From contig CANJWF010000058.1 of the NCBI GenBank assembly GCA_947478315.1, forward strand, positions 1 to 7,530: a DNA stretch of 7,530 bases. The letters are read 5' to 3'. Both the position numbers and the translations under genes were made by a program. This document shows, in pieces, positions 1-6,262 of this stretch. Origin of the DNA: Sphingobacteriaceae bacterium (GTDB taxonomy: Bacteria; Bacteroidota; Bacteroidia; Sphingobacteriales; Sphingobacteriaceae). The notes below the pieces were generated by a model, which saw nothing but the letters and a program-made list of their open reading frames with translations, searched no databases and was not told the DNA's origin. Numbering within the stretch: the stretch's first letter is position 1; every line of letters starts with the position of its first letter.

Positions 1-220
1 ACCGGGATGGACAAACCTCTAGTGAATCTCTTATGGCGCCAGCTGTACTGCAGAGTAGCTACGTTTGGAATAGATAAGCGCTGAAAGCATCTAAGTGCGA
101 AACTAGCCACAAGATGAGACTTCCTTATAAGGGTTGTGGAAGACTACCACGTTGATAGGCTACAGATGTAAAGGTGGTAACATCAAAGTCGAGTAGTACT
201 AATTGCCCAAAGTTTTCTAG
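1..220 (+). rRNA. rrl: 23S ribosomal RNA, 3' end (partial)
   Basis: This is the last roughly 220 bases of the large-subunit rRNA; the gene continues off the left edge of the window. Conserved 23S blocks are readable in order: ACCGGGATGGAC at the first bases, GATAAGCGCTGAAAGCATCTAAG near 73-95, the ACGTTGATAGGC segment near 150, and the terminal GTACTAAT near 196-203. By analogy with the E. coli molecule, which ends about 20 bases after GTACTAAT, the mature end should fall near 217-223, so the right boundary is approximate. An 83-base spacer without a tRNA gene separates it from 5S rRNA. Confidence 0.97.
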
Positions 221-303
221 TAGAGATAAGCATGTTAATCAATAGTTTCTTTCAATTATGTCGAGATATTAGACCTAGTTTCATATTAGGAATATTAAGT
301 ATT

Positions 304-413
<110 letters not shown>

Positions 414-420
414 TTTTATT

Positions 421-458
421 AAAAAGAGCTCATTGTTTAATCACAATGGGCTCTTTTT
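421..458 (+). terminator. rRNA operon terminator hairpin
   Basis: A 16-bp stem (421-436 with 443-458) closed by the 6-base loop TTAATC, with one G-U wobble and otherwise perfect pairing. The stem base is A5/T5, so the 3' arm ends in a run of T that continues as GTTTAT. It sits just after the 5S rRNA and is the evident end of the rrn transcript. The A-run on the 5' side means it could also act on the other strand. Confidence 0.9.
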
Positions 459-609
459 GTTTATAGTCTGGATAGGTAGTTCTACTAACACTGCTACTTA
501 GTCCTCAAATAAAACTACCTCCCTCTCTTATAAACGGCCTATTAGGCTTTGCTGTGAGTGTGCGGGATAAGATTAATTAAAAAATAAAATTTCGATAACA
601 ATTAAAATT

Positions 610-1041
610 ATGGCAAGTATCAATCCCCACATTAATTTCAACGGTAATGCGGAAGAAGCATTCAATTTTTACAAATCAGTATTTGGTGGAGAATTCGCAA
701 AAATAATGCGTTTCAAAGATTTAGCAAGTGCTGAATTTCCAGTAGACGAACATGAAGCAAATAAAATAATGCACATTGCTTTGCCAATTGGTAAAAGTAT
801 TTTAATGGCTAATGATGTACCTGAAATACTGGGACGAACAAACGAAAATGAGAATAGAAGCAAAATTGTAATTAGTGCAGAAAGCAAAGAAGAAGCTGAC
901 AAATTATTCAATGGACTTTCGGTAGGAGGACAAATTGAAATGCCTATTTCTGACAGCCCTTGGGGTTCATATTTTGGTATGTTTAGAGACAAATATGGAA
1001 TTGAATGGATAGTAGATTTTGACTCGAATTATAAGTGTTAA
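610..1041 (+). CDS. VOC superfamily protein, PhnB-like
   Basis: A 143-residue single-domain protein of the vicinal oxygen chelate (glyoxalase/bleomycin-resistance) superfamily, PhnB/3-demethylubiquinone methyltransferase-like branch. The N-terminus reads INPHINFNGNAEEAFNFYKS, the typical first beta strand followed by the 'EAFxFYxxVFGGE' helix. The second half has the strand around His55 (MHIALPIGKSILMANDVP) and the C-terminal repeat ending SPWGSYFGMFRDKYGIEWIVDF. His7, His55 and Glu132 lie where metal ligands of this fold usually are, but the substrate cannot be told from sequence. Despite the old family name there is no sign of methyltransferase activity. The ATG is the first in frame and gives the family's usual start; no clear Shine-Dalgarno and no convincing -7 promoter box was found in the 150 bases after the rRNA terminator. 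A 129-bp palindromic element begins 24 bases after the stop codon, a cassette-like arrangement. Confidence 0.9.
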   Translation: MASINPHINFNGNAEEAFNFYKSVFGGEFAKIMRFKDLASAEFPVDEHEANKIMHIALPIGKSILMANDVPEILGRTNENENRSKIVISAESKEEADKLFNGLSVGGQIEMPISDSPWGSYFGMFRDKYGIEWIVDFDSNYKC

Positions 1042-1064
1042 ATTGAGTCGAAGAAAAACAATGA

Positions 1065-1193
1065 GCTTACATTGGTTTGGCAATATGGCGGCTGAAGTGC
1101 TCCTATAAAATATTTTTGCAAGATTCAACAGCAGAAATTTTTTAAATGTTTGTGCTAAAAATCCGCTACATCGCCAAGCCCCAAAACGTAACC
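1065..1193. repeat. 129-bp imperfect palindrome, attC-like
   Basis: Two arms form a long imperfect inverted repeat. The 15-base arm at 1077-1091 (TTGGCAATATGGCGG) pairs with 1163-1177 (CCGCTACATCGCCAA) at 12 positions plus one G-U. Outside it, GCTTAC at 1065-1070 pairs 5 of 6 with GTAACC at 1188-1193. Inside it, A+T-rich arms ending GC (about 1104-1119) and starting GC (about 1131-1147) pair with bulges. The size, bulged symmetry and position just behind a small gene's stop codon resemble an integron attC site, but the outer cores match the attC consensus (RYYYAAC/GTTRRRY) poorly. It could instead be a REP-like or MITE-like repeat. The symmetry is directly visible; the function is inference. 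Confidence 0.5.
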
Positions 1194-1390
1194 TGCCGAC
1201 AGTCTCAACATTAACTGGTAGAACATTGCATAAATTGCCCTCGGGAGCTTGCTTGTAGGTTATTCTAACTTAGTGCCATCAATGCGAACTAGATAGGTCG
1301 AAAAAAGGGTTCTTTTTGAGTTCATTTCTCAAACTTGCATCCCGAAAATTCAGAGAAATAAGCATGTGATATTATTGCAACGTTTTCTAA
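1194..1390. other. Non-coding stretch, nothing recognised
   Basis: Nearly 200 bases between the palindrome and the end of the reverse-strand 605-residue gene. No open frame of useful length is present; the longest coherent piece is a 20-codon reverse-strand reading (about 1325 down to 1260, starting MNSKRTLF and ending IDGTKLE) with no known relative. No intrinsic terminator hairpin was found downstream of the large reverse-strand gene. The stretch may be decayed accessory DNA, but this cannot be shown from the sequence alone. Confidence 0.4.
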
Positions 1391-3208
1391 TTATTTGTTT
1401 TCCAGTTTTGGAATCCTTAACTGGTGTAACAAAAATTCTAAGGAAGATAGTTCTTCTTGCATTTCTCTTACATATTTTTCAGTTTCCATTTTCATTTGAG
1501 AGGTGAGATGTTTGTAGTAGTTAATACCTTCGAGCAGATTTTTATGAAAATTATTTAGATATTTTGCTTTACTTACTCCAACGTTATCAATGTATTTGTT
1601 CAGTTCGTTTTGTAAATAACTCACGTACATGCCTAATTCATTGATAAACATATTTGATCTTTTTACAGAGTTTAAGATATTCATTCGTCCATAAATATGG
1701 TCAATCATTTGTTTTAATGAAAAGATGCCCGAAAAATAGGCAAGGTTGGGACCAGGGCAAACTGTTATTGCTGGTCTGTTTTTTTTAGAAGATTGAATAT
1801 TATATTTTATTTCGGCAGATGCGCAAAGTCCTTCGCACAAACAGTCTTTAGTGGTTATTTTAGAATATTCTGTTTGAAATTTTTCTTTGGTAAGATTCAA
1901 TGCTTTTAATGCTTTTATTTTTAAGTGTTGGTATTTACGTGATGCTGTGCAAATGGCATTTTGCGTAAATTCGGTGTTGGAACACAGACATTTTTTTGTA
2001 CAAGGGCTTCCTGGTCGACCTTTTTCTATACGTTCTAAACGTTGTTGTTCAGATGAACTTTTGCTGAAATAATTAAAAGGTACTCCTAAAGGGGAAATGT
2101 CGCTTAAATAGTAGTCGGTAGTTTCAGCGGTTGCTAACTGGTTTAAGGTAGTTTCATCGAGATTGGTTGCTTCTGGAACTAATAAAAAGGGGCTTCCCCA
2201 TCCTGTGGCATCGGTTTGGTAATGCTCAAGTAAAAAATTATGTTCATTGGACGTTCCTATTCCTCCTTGTACCGTTACGCGCGTTGTAGGAGGGGATAAA
2301 AATAGAGGTCGTTGTTTTTCTTTCAACGACGAGTTACAAATCGTAAAAAGTTCTTGCTTTAGCTTATCTCGGTTTATTTTAAATTCCTCTAAAATCGGAC
2401 CTAATAACATGCCCTCGGTAGCGAAAGCATGCCCTCCGCAATTTAATCCAGACTCTATTCTAAATTCAGATACCCATAATCCTTTTTTAGCTAAAATTTT
2501 ACCTTGTATGAGTGCAGATCTGTAATCGCTCACTTTAAGTATAATTTTCTTTTTGATTATTCCATTTTTGTCGGGAAAGAAATCACTGAAATTTTCTATG
2601 TAATTATACAAAGTAGGGTTATATCCAGCTGAAAAAATAACTGAAGCCTCTAGTGTACTGTTCGCGAATCCTCTGAGTGCTGCGGAGGCGTCTGAAAATT
2701 CTTTGGGAAGGGCATTGTTTTGTTTATCGTAGTTGATTTTATCTAACTTCGCCATGATGTTTACGTCTATCGACCCAGGTATAATCAGTTTGCGTAATTC
2801 ATTTTGTAAGATTTTTTTCTGATTCTCATCTTTGCTCATCATCATTTCATGATACAGATTTTTTACTACCGACGTTTGGGGGAGTAATTCGAAATATTTA
2901 ACAATTTCATTGTCTGTTTCAAATGCCTGCATTCTTAACGCGTCTATCTGTTGACGTACAATTTTATCCACTAAATTTAGATAATTGGTAATTCTTTTAG
3001 CGCGATAATCTTCTGTATGATGGTCGATGGGAGTGTAATTTTCATGGTATTGGTTACTGTGGTATTCGCGCATCTGCTCGATTATTTCATCGTCTACGAT
3101 TGATATGACGGAAGAGATACCGAAGCGAGCCACTTTAATAGGAGTGTCTATAGTAAATCCGATGCCCATTACGGGAATGTGAAAAGTGTGTAAATGGTTT
3201 GTTGTCAT
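1391..3208 (-). CDS. Conserved hypothetical, NMO-like flavin barrel
   Basis: A 605-residue protein I cannot name. Three blocks follow the order seen in nitronate monooxygenase/2-nitropropane dioxygenase TIM barrels. An N-terminal HIPVMGIGFTIDTPIKVARF (10-29) resembles the substrate/flavin entry strand. A strand-helix-strand (221-256) leads to GLNCGGHAF (254-262), like the EAGGH motif bearing the catalytic His, here His260 next to Cys257. VTVQGGIGTSNEH (311-323) then GWGSPFLLVPEA (336-347) matches the phosphate-binding GGI and 'GTxFlxxxEa' segments. Residues about 40-170 are a mostly helical insertion. Cysteines cluster at 403, 407, 409, 420, 456, 458, 462 and 484, a possible metal or Fe-S site. 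Residues about 495-605 look helical, with a coiled-coil-like end. No signal peptide or membrane segment. The ATG gives the first plausible strand directly, and no Shine-Dalgarno is clear. Existence as a gene is secure by length; the FMN-barrel assignment is a motif-level inference. Confidence 0.85.
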   Translation of the reverse strand: MTTNHLHTFHIPVMGIGFTIDTPIKVARFGISSVISIVDDEIIEQMREYHSNQYHENYTPIDHHTEDYRAKRITNYLNLVDKIVRQQIDALRMQAFETDNEIVKYFELLPQTSVVKNLYHEMMMSKDENQKKILQNELRKLIIPGSIDVNIMAKLDKINYDKQNNALPKEFSDASAALRGFANSTLEASVIFSAGYNPTLYNYIENFSDFFPDKNGIIKKKIILKVSDYRSALIQGKILAKKGLWVSEFRIESGLNCGGHAFATEGMLLGPILEEFKINRDKLKQELFTICNSSLKEKQRPLFLSPPTTRVTVQGGIGTSNEHNFLLEHYQTDATGWGSPFLLVPEATNLDETTLNQLATAETTDYYLSDISPLGVPFNYFSKSSSEQQRLERIEKGRPGSPCTKKCLCSNTEFTQNAICTASRKYQHLKIKALKALNLTKEKFQTEYSKITTKDCLCEGLCASAEIKYNIQSSKKNRPAITVCPGPNLAYFSGIFSLKQMIDHIYGRMNILNSVKRSNMFINELGMYVSYLQNELNKYIDNVGVSKAKYLNNFHKNLLEGINYYKHLTSQMKMETEKYVREMQEELSSLEFLLHQLRIPKLENK

Positions 3209-3545
3209 GATGGTTGAGAGGTAATATAAAAGACAGATACCGATAACTCGAGTTGTAGATACGTTTTACGAAAGTATTAAATTGTAGTGCTGAAGGTTAA
3301 TGGATAAAAATTTCATTTGTTAATTAGTCGTTAATTTTTGTTTTTTATGGTACTTATGAATTTTCGATGTTCAGGTTGTATTTTCCTTTCCTATAACGAT
3401 TTCACGAACCTTCGGTGTCATCATCGGTTGATGATAAACAATCCATGAGGGTATTAAAGGAATAAAAACAAAAGCCAAGTTTCGATATTTTTACTTTACT
3501 AAAATATGATTTATGCTATGTTTTACATTCTTCTTTTCGATGTTA
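3209..3545. other. Intergenic gap, leader of 605-residue gene
   Basis: A 337-base A+T-rich gap between nuoN and the 605-residue gene, both transcribed leftward. It holds no convincing open frame. A small perfect hairpin, TCATCA (3418-3423) with TGATGA (3429-3434) around the loop TCGGT, lacks a T-run on either side and is not a convincing terminator. Given the length of the gap, the two reverse-strand genes are probably separate transcription units rather than an operon. Confidence 0.5.
3269..3276 (-). promoter_or_regulatory. Candidate -7 box for the 605-residue gene
   Basis: On the reverse strand this reads TACTTTCG, one mismatch from the Bacteroidota -7 consensus TAnnTTTG. It lies about 60 bases before the start codon at 3208, further than the boxes of other genes here, and no good -33 TTTG was found at the expected spacing. 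It is a weak candidate only. Confidence 0.25.
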
Positions 3546-4997
3546 TTATAACATTAAATGTTTCCATAGTATCTGTGGTATAAAACCTAACAGGATAATT
3601 AGCAGAGAAAGAAGGCTTGCCACGCTCTCTAAAATGAAGCTATGTGTTGTGTGTGAGTGGCGTTCAATTTTATCAATTCCTAGAAACATTACTTTTATCC
3701 ATCTGAAATAATAAAAAAGGGATAATATGGTGCAAATAACAGCTACAACTAATAGGGTGGTAATGGAATAGGAAATGCCATATTTCATGACCGTAGAAAA
3801 GATGTAAACCTTGGCCCAAAATCCAGCAGTGATAGGAAGACCGATTAAAGAAATGAATGCTATTAATAAATTAATGCTAGCGATAGGGTGCGTTTTGGCT
3901 AATCCAGCATAGTTTTCGATAAATCCAGTTGAATTGATGCGTTGGTTAGATAATGATAATAATGTAAAAAATATGCTAAAGGTTGCCAGTGAATAAGTGA
4001 TTACATAAAAAGATACGGTCGGAATAACCAGTTTATTGATGGGTGACAGTGTTGTCAAAATCATAATTATGAATCCTGTATGTCCGATAGAAGAGTAGGC
4101 TATTAGGCGTTTGATATAATTTTGATTGATGGCAAATAGGTTTCCTATGATTAGTGTGGAGATGGTTATTATAACGAGTAAAAATTCAAAATTTGTTAAA
4201 CTTGTGACAAGAAGAGTCCAAAATCTGAATAATAGTAGCGTTGCTCCAATTTTTGGTAGTATGCCTATGTAAGTTGCAATCGATATTGGTACACCTTCAA
4301 ACACGTCGGGCATCCAAAAATGAACCGGGAAAATGCCTAATTTGAAGCCAATTCCCAACATTAAAAACACACAGGCTACTAAATGGAGATAACGATGGTT
4401 GGTTAAGTTTAATGTGCGCCAGTCTAATGTACCATGAAGTGCATATAAAATAGATATGGCATACAACATGACGGCTGTAATTATCAATCCAATAAGAAGA
4501 TACTTTATGCCAGCTTCTGATGATTTTTTTTGTTTGACGTAGCTTACCAATAGATACCCGCTTAGAGAAACCATTTCTATGACAACAATAAATATAAGCC
4601 AGTTATTTGCAGAGACGAGTAAATGAAGCCCTAAAATCATCGCAGGGTACATCATTAATAAATCATTGATTTTATTGTTTTTTAGGTCTTTGTCGAGTTT
4701 GAAAAGTACGAGACAGAGTATGGCAGAAATATCAATGAGAAGTTTATAAATATTTGTTGTTTTATCTTGAATGAGTAGCGAATAAAATGGTTTTATTGTA
4801 ATAGAATTTGGTATTTGAAGAATTGTATATGTTGAAATAAGGACTAATATGATTAGATTTAGGTAGAATAGTATTCGATGAAGCTTTTCTCTGTTCAGAA
4901 ATAGAAATAATATATTGAGAATTAATGCTCCTGTTAAAATAAGTTCAGGAATGATATATTCAAGTCCTAATATTGAATTATTGATAAAATCTGGCAT
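3546..4997 (-). CDS. nuoN: NADH-quinone oxidoreductase subunit N
   Basis: The ND2-type, antiporter-like membrane subunit of respiratory complex I, which couples NADH oxidation and quinone reduction to proton pumping. Its 483 residues are the usual length for NuoN and are hydrophobic throughout, with about 14 predicted membrane helices. Family motifs are clear: EMVSLSGYLL with Glu141; EAGIKYLLIG with Lys165; GIGFKLGIFPVHFWMPDVFEG with Lys219; ILPKIGA with Lys249; YIKRLIAYSSIGHTGF; and GLPITAGFWAKVYIF with Lys396. These acidic and lysine residues correspond to the proton-channel residues known from E. coli NuoN, so the pump appears intact. The ATG at 4997 is 28 bases downstream of a perfect -7 element. 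Unusually, no other nuo gene is adjacent: the neighbour upstream is the divergent rplU, and the gene downstream is unrelated, whereas nuoN normally closes the nuoA-N operon after nuoM. Confidence 0.97.
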   Translation of the reverse strand: MPDFINNSILGLEYIIPELILTGALILNILFLFLNREKLHRILFYLNLIILVLISTYTILQIPNSITIKPFYSLLIQDKTTNIYKLLIDISAILCLVLFKLDKDLKNNKINDLLMMYPAMILGLHLLVSANNWLIFIVVIEMVSLSGYLLVSYVKQKKSSEAGIKYLLIGLIITAVMLYAISILYALHGTLDWRTLNLTNHRYLHLVACVFLMLGIGFKLGIFPVHFWMPDVFEGVPISIATYIGILPKIGATLLLFRFWTLLVTSLTNFEFLLVIITISTLIIGNLFAINQNYIKRLIAYSSIGHTGFIIMILTTLSPINKLVIPTVSFYVITYSLATFSIFFTLLSLSNQRINSTGFIENYAGLAKTHPIASINLLIAFISLIGLPITAGFWAKVYIFSTVMKYGISYSITTLLVVAVICTILSLFYYFRWIKVMFLGIDKIERHSHTTHSFILESVASLLSLLIILLGFIPQILWKHLML

Positions 4998-5024
4998 TTT
5001 GCTTATGCTTAGTTATATGAACGC

Positions 5025-5032
5025 CAAAGTTA
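5025..5032 (-). promoter_or_regulatory. -7 promoter element for nuoN
   Basis: The reverse strand reads TAACTTTG, a perfect match to the Bacteroidota sigma-A -7 consensus TAnnTTTG, 28 bases before the nuoN start codon. The -33 position (about 5052-5056) lacks a good TTTG and coincides with the -33 region of the opposing rplU promoter, so the two promoters may share or compete for this stretch. Confidence 0.6.
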
Positions 5033-5054
5033 ATAGAGAATGTCGTAAAAAAGT

Positions 5055-5086
5055 ATTGTCATTTTGAAAATAAAGCAATACCTTTG
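5055..5086 (+). promoter_or_regulatory. rplU-rpmA promoter
   Basis: ATTG at 5055-5058 and TACCTTTG at 5079-5086 are separated by 20 bases. This matches the Bacteroidota promoter form TTTG-N19-21-TAnnTTTG with one mismatch in the -33 box and none in the -7 box. Transcription would begin near 5091-5093, giving a leader of roughly 30 bases before the rplU start codon. Confidence 0.7.
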
Positions 5087-5119
5087 GCACTCATTTTAAT
5101 TAGAAAAACAGTTTAAACA

Positions 5120-5434
5120 ATGTACGCAATAGTAAATATAGCAGGGCAACAGTTCAAAGTTGCAAAAGACCAATATGTTTTTGTGCATAGATTGCGCGAA
5201 GCAGCAGAAGGCGCTAGTATTGAATTTGACAATGTATTGTTGGTTGAAAATCAAGGCAAAGTAACTATAGGTACGCCTACAGTCCAAGGAGCAAAAATTT
5301 CAGCTAAGGTATTGTCTCATTTGAAAGGCGATAAGGTAATCGTATTTAAGAAAAAGAGAAGAAAAGGTTACAAGAAGAAAAATGGTCATAGACAATGTTT
5401 TACGAAAATTTTAATAGAAAACATAAGTTTATAA
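5120..5434 (+). CDS. rplU: 50S ribosomal protein L21
   Basis: Large-subunit ribosomal protein that binds 23S rRNA. The 104-residue length is the family's usual size. The N-terminus MYAIVNIAGQQFKVAKDQY is the classic L21 start (YAIVxxGGxQ), the middle has IGTPTVQGAKISAKVLSHLKGDKV, and the C-terminus carries the basic RNA-binding signature KKKRRKGYKKKNGHRQ followed by FTKILIENI. The start codon is the only one compatible with that conserved N-terminus. It is the first gene of a two-gene operon with rpmA, the arrangement seen in most bacteria, with a 54-base gap that holds no terminator. A strong promoter lies immediately upstream. Confidence 0.98.
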   Translation: MYAIVNIAGQQFKVAKDQYVFVHRLREAAEGASIEFDNVLLVENQGKVTIGTPTVQGAKISAKVLSHLKGDKVIVFKKKRRKGYKKKNGHRQCFTKILIENISL

Positions 5435-5488
5435 TTTTATTAATTGGCTATTAATCTATCAGTTTTACTGAAATAATTTAAGTTCATC

Positions 5489-5758
5489 ATGGCACATAAG
5501 AAAGGCGTTGGTAGTTCAAAGAACGGTCGTGAATCGCATAGTAAGCGATTAGGTATTAAAATATTTGGAGGACAATCTGCAATTGCAGGAAACATTATTG
5601 TTCGTCAGAGAGGCACAAAACATCATCCCGATAAAAATGTAGGGATAGGCAGAGACCATACTTTATTTGCTCTAGTTAGTGGGCATGTTCTCTTCAGAAA
5701 GAAAGCAGATAATAAATCTTACGTATCTGTAGTTCCAGTTGAGGTAGTTCAATCTTAA
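5489..5758 (+). CDS. rpmA: 50S ribosomal protein L27
   Basis: Large-subunit protein whose N-terminal tail reaches toward the peptidyl-transferase centre. The 89 residues are full length. The sequence begins MAHKKGVGSSKNGRESHSKR, the canonical L27 start, and contains GNIIVRQRGTKHHPDKNVGIGRDHTLFAL, the L27 signature. There is no cleavable N-terminal extension of the kind found in Firmicutes L27: the conserved AHKKG follows the initiator Met directly. It is co-transcribed with rplU, and its transcript ends at the symmetric hairpin 45 bases after the stop codon. Confidence 0.98.
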   Translation: MAHKKGVGSSKNGRESHSKRLGIKIFGGQSAIAGNIIVRQRGTKHHPDKNVGIGRDHTLFALVSGHVLFRKKADNKSYVSVVPVEVVQS

Positions 5759-5802
5759 TTGTTGATATACCCTGTTCTATGATGTAGTATGGTGTGTTAT
5801 TC

Positions 5803-5855
5803 TTTTATAATAAAAAAAACCGATACATAACGTATCGGTTTTTTTTATTATAAAA
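5803..5855. terminator. Shared bidirectional terminator, rpmA and rnpB
   Basis: A perfect 24-bp inverted repeat (5803-5826 with 5832-5855) around the 5-base loop ATAAC. The stem top is CCGATAC/GTATCGG, flanked by A8 on the left and T8 on the right. On either strand it therefore reads as a G+C-containing hairpin followed by a run of U. It lies between two convergent genes, rpmA from the left and rnpB from the right, and ends exactly where the RNase P RNA closing helix begins. Confidence 0.92.
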
Positions 5856-6236
5856 GCAAACGTGTAAGCCGGGTTCTGTATCCATGTGAATGGATTCTGT
5901 CATTTATCTAGGCACCGACATTGCTATCGGGCTCAAACGACCTACCCTCCTCGATATTAATCGACTTTTTGTCGAATAATTTGAGCGAGCAACTCAGTAA
6001 TCGAGGTTTATTTGGTCTTTCAACTCTTGAGGTTTACCGCAACATAAGTCACCTTATGATGCCGTGAGCTCTTACCTCACGTTTTCACCCTTATCCCGAT
6101 GTATTTCACATCGTGACGGTTTATTTTCTGTGGCACTGGCTGTCTCCGTTTGAAACGAATCCTTCCTGTTAGGAAGCAAGATGCTCTATGTTGCCCGGAC
6201 TTTCCTCTCCATTTCGGAGCGACAGAATTGTTTGCT
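5855..6236 (-). ncRNA. rnpB: RNase P RNA (bacterial type A-like)
   Basis: The catalytic RNA that trims the 5' leader from precursor tRNAs, working with the RnpA protein. Reading the reverse strand, the universal P4 block GAGGAAAGTCC is at 6207-6197, GCCAGTGCCACAGAAA lies around 6139-6124, AGGGTGAAAACGTGAGGTAAGAGC lies around 6091-6068, and the 3' signature ACAGAACCCGGCTTAC is at 5879-5864. The ends are set by the P1 helix: AGCAAAC at 6236-6230 pairs with GTTTGCT at 5861-5855. The length of about 380 nt is normal for a type A RNA. Protein-like frames across this region are accidental. A TATATTCG box lies 6 bases beyond the proposed 5' end, and the transcript ends at the hairpin shared with rpmA. 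Confidence 0.96.
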
Positions 6237-6241
6237 AAATG

Positions 6242-6249
6242 CGAATATA
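6242..6249 (-). promoter_or_regulatory. Candidate -7 box for rnpB
   Basis: The reverse strand reads TATATTCG, one mismatch from TAnnTTTG. It ends 6 bases before the RNA 5' end inferred from the P1 helix, the spacing expected for a start at about 6236. A small perfect inverted repeat, ATGCA-AAAA-TGCAT (6249-6262), sits directly behind it. No clear -33 TTTG is present. Confidence 0.45.
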
Positions 6250-6262
6250 TGCAAAAATGCAT

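Noticed and set aside
221..303. tRNA gene in the 23S-5S spacer
   Set aside because: No cloverleaf arms or TTCRA block found; the spacer is short and A+T-rich.
669..992. Reverse-strand open frame of 107 codons opposite the VOC gene
   Set aside because: Antisense to a clear VOC-family coding sequence and without any recognisable domain.
1260..1325. Possible transposase or other protein remnant on the reverse strand (MNSKRTLF to IDGTKLE)
   Set aside because: Only about 20 codons, stops on both sides and no family resemblance; cannot be distinguished from chance.
1887..2525. Two forward open frames (61 and 92 codons) opposite the 605-residue gene
   Set aside because: Antisense shadows; the reverse-strand frame is far longer and has coherent motifs.
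3418..3434. Hairpin TCATCA/TGATGA as a nuoN terminator
   Set aside because: The 6-bp stem is not followed by a T-run on the relevant strand.
5096..5287. Reverse-strand open frame opposite rplU
   Set aside because: Antisense to ribosomal protein L21 and overlapping its promoter region.
6077..6262. Reverse-strand open frame of 61 codons
   Set aside because: It lies almost wholly inside the RNase P RNA gene, whose conserved blocks explain the sequence.
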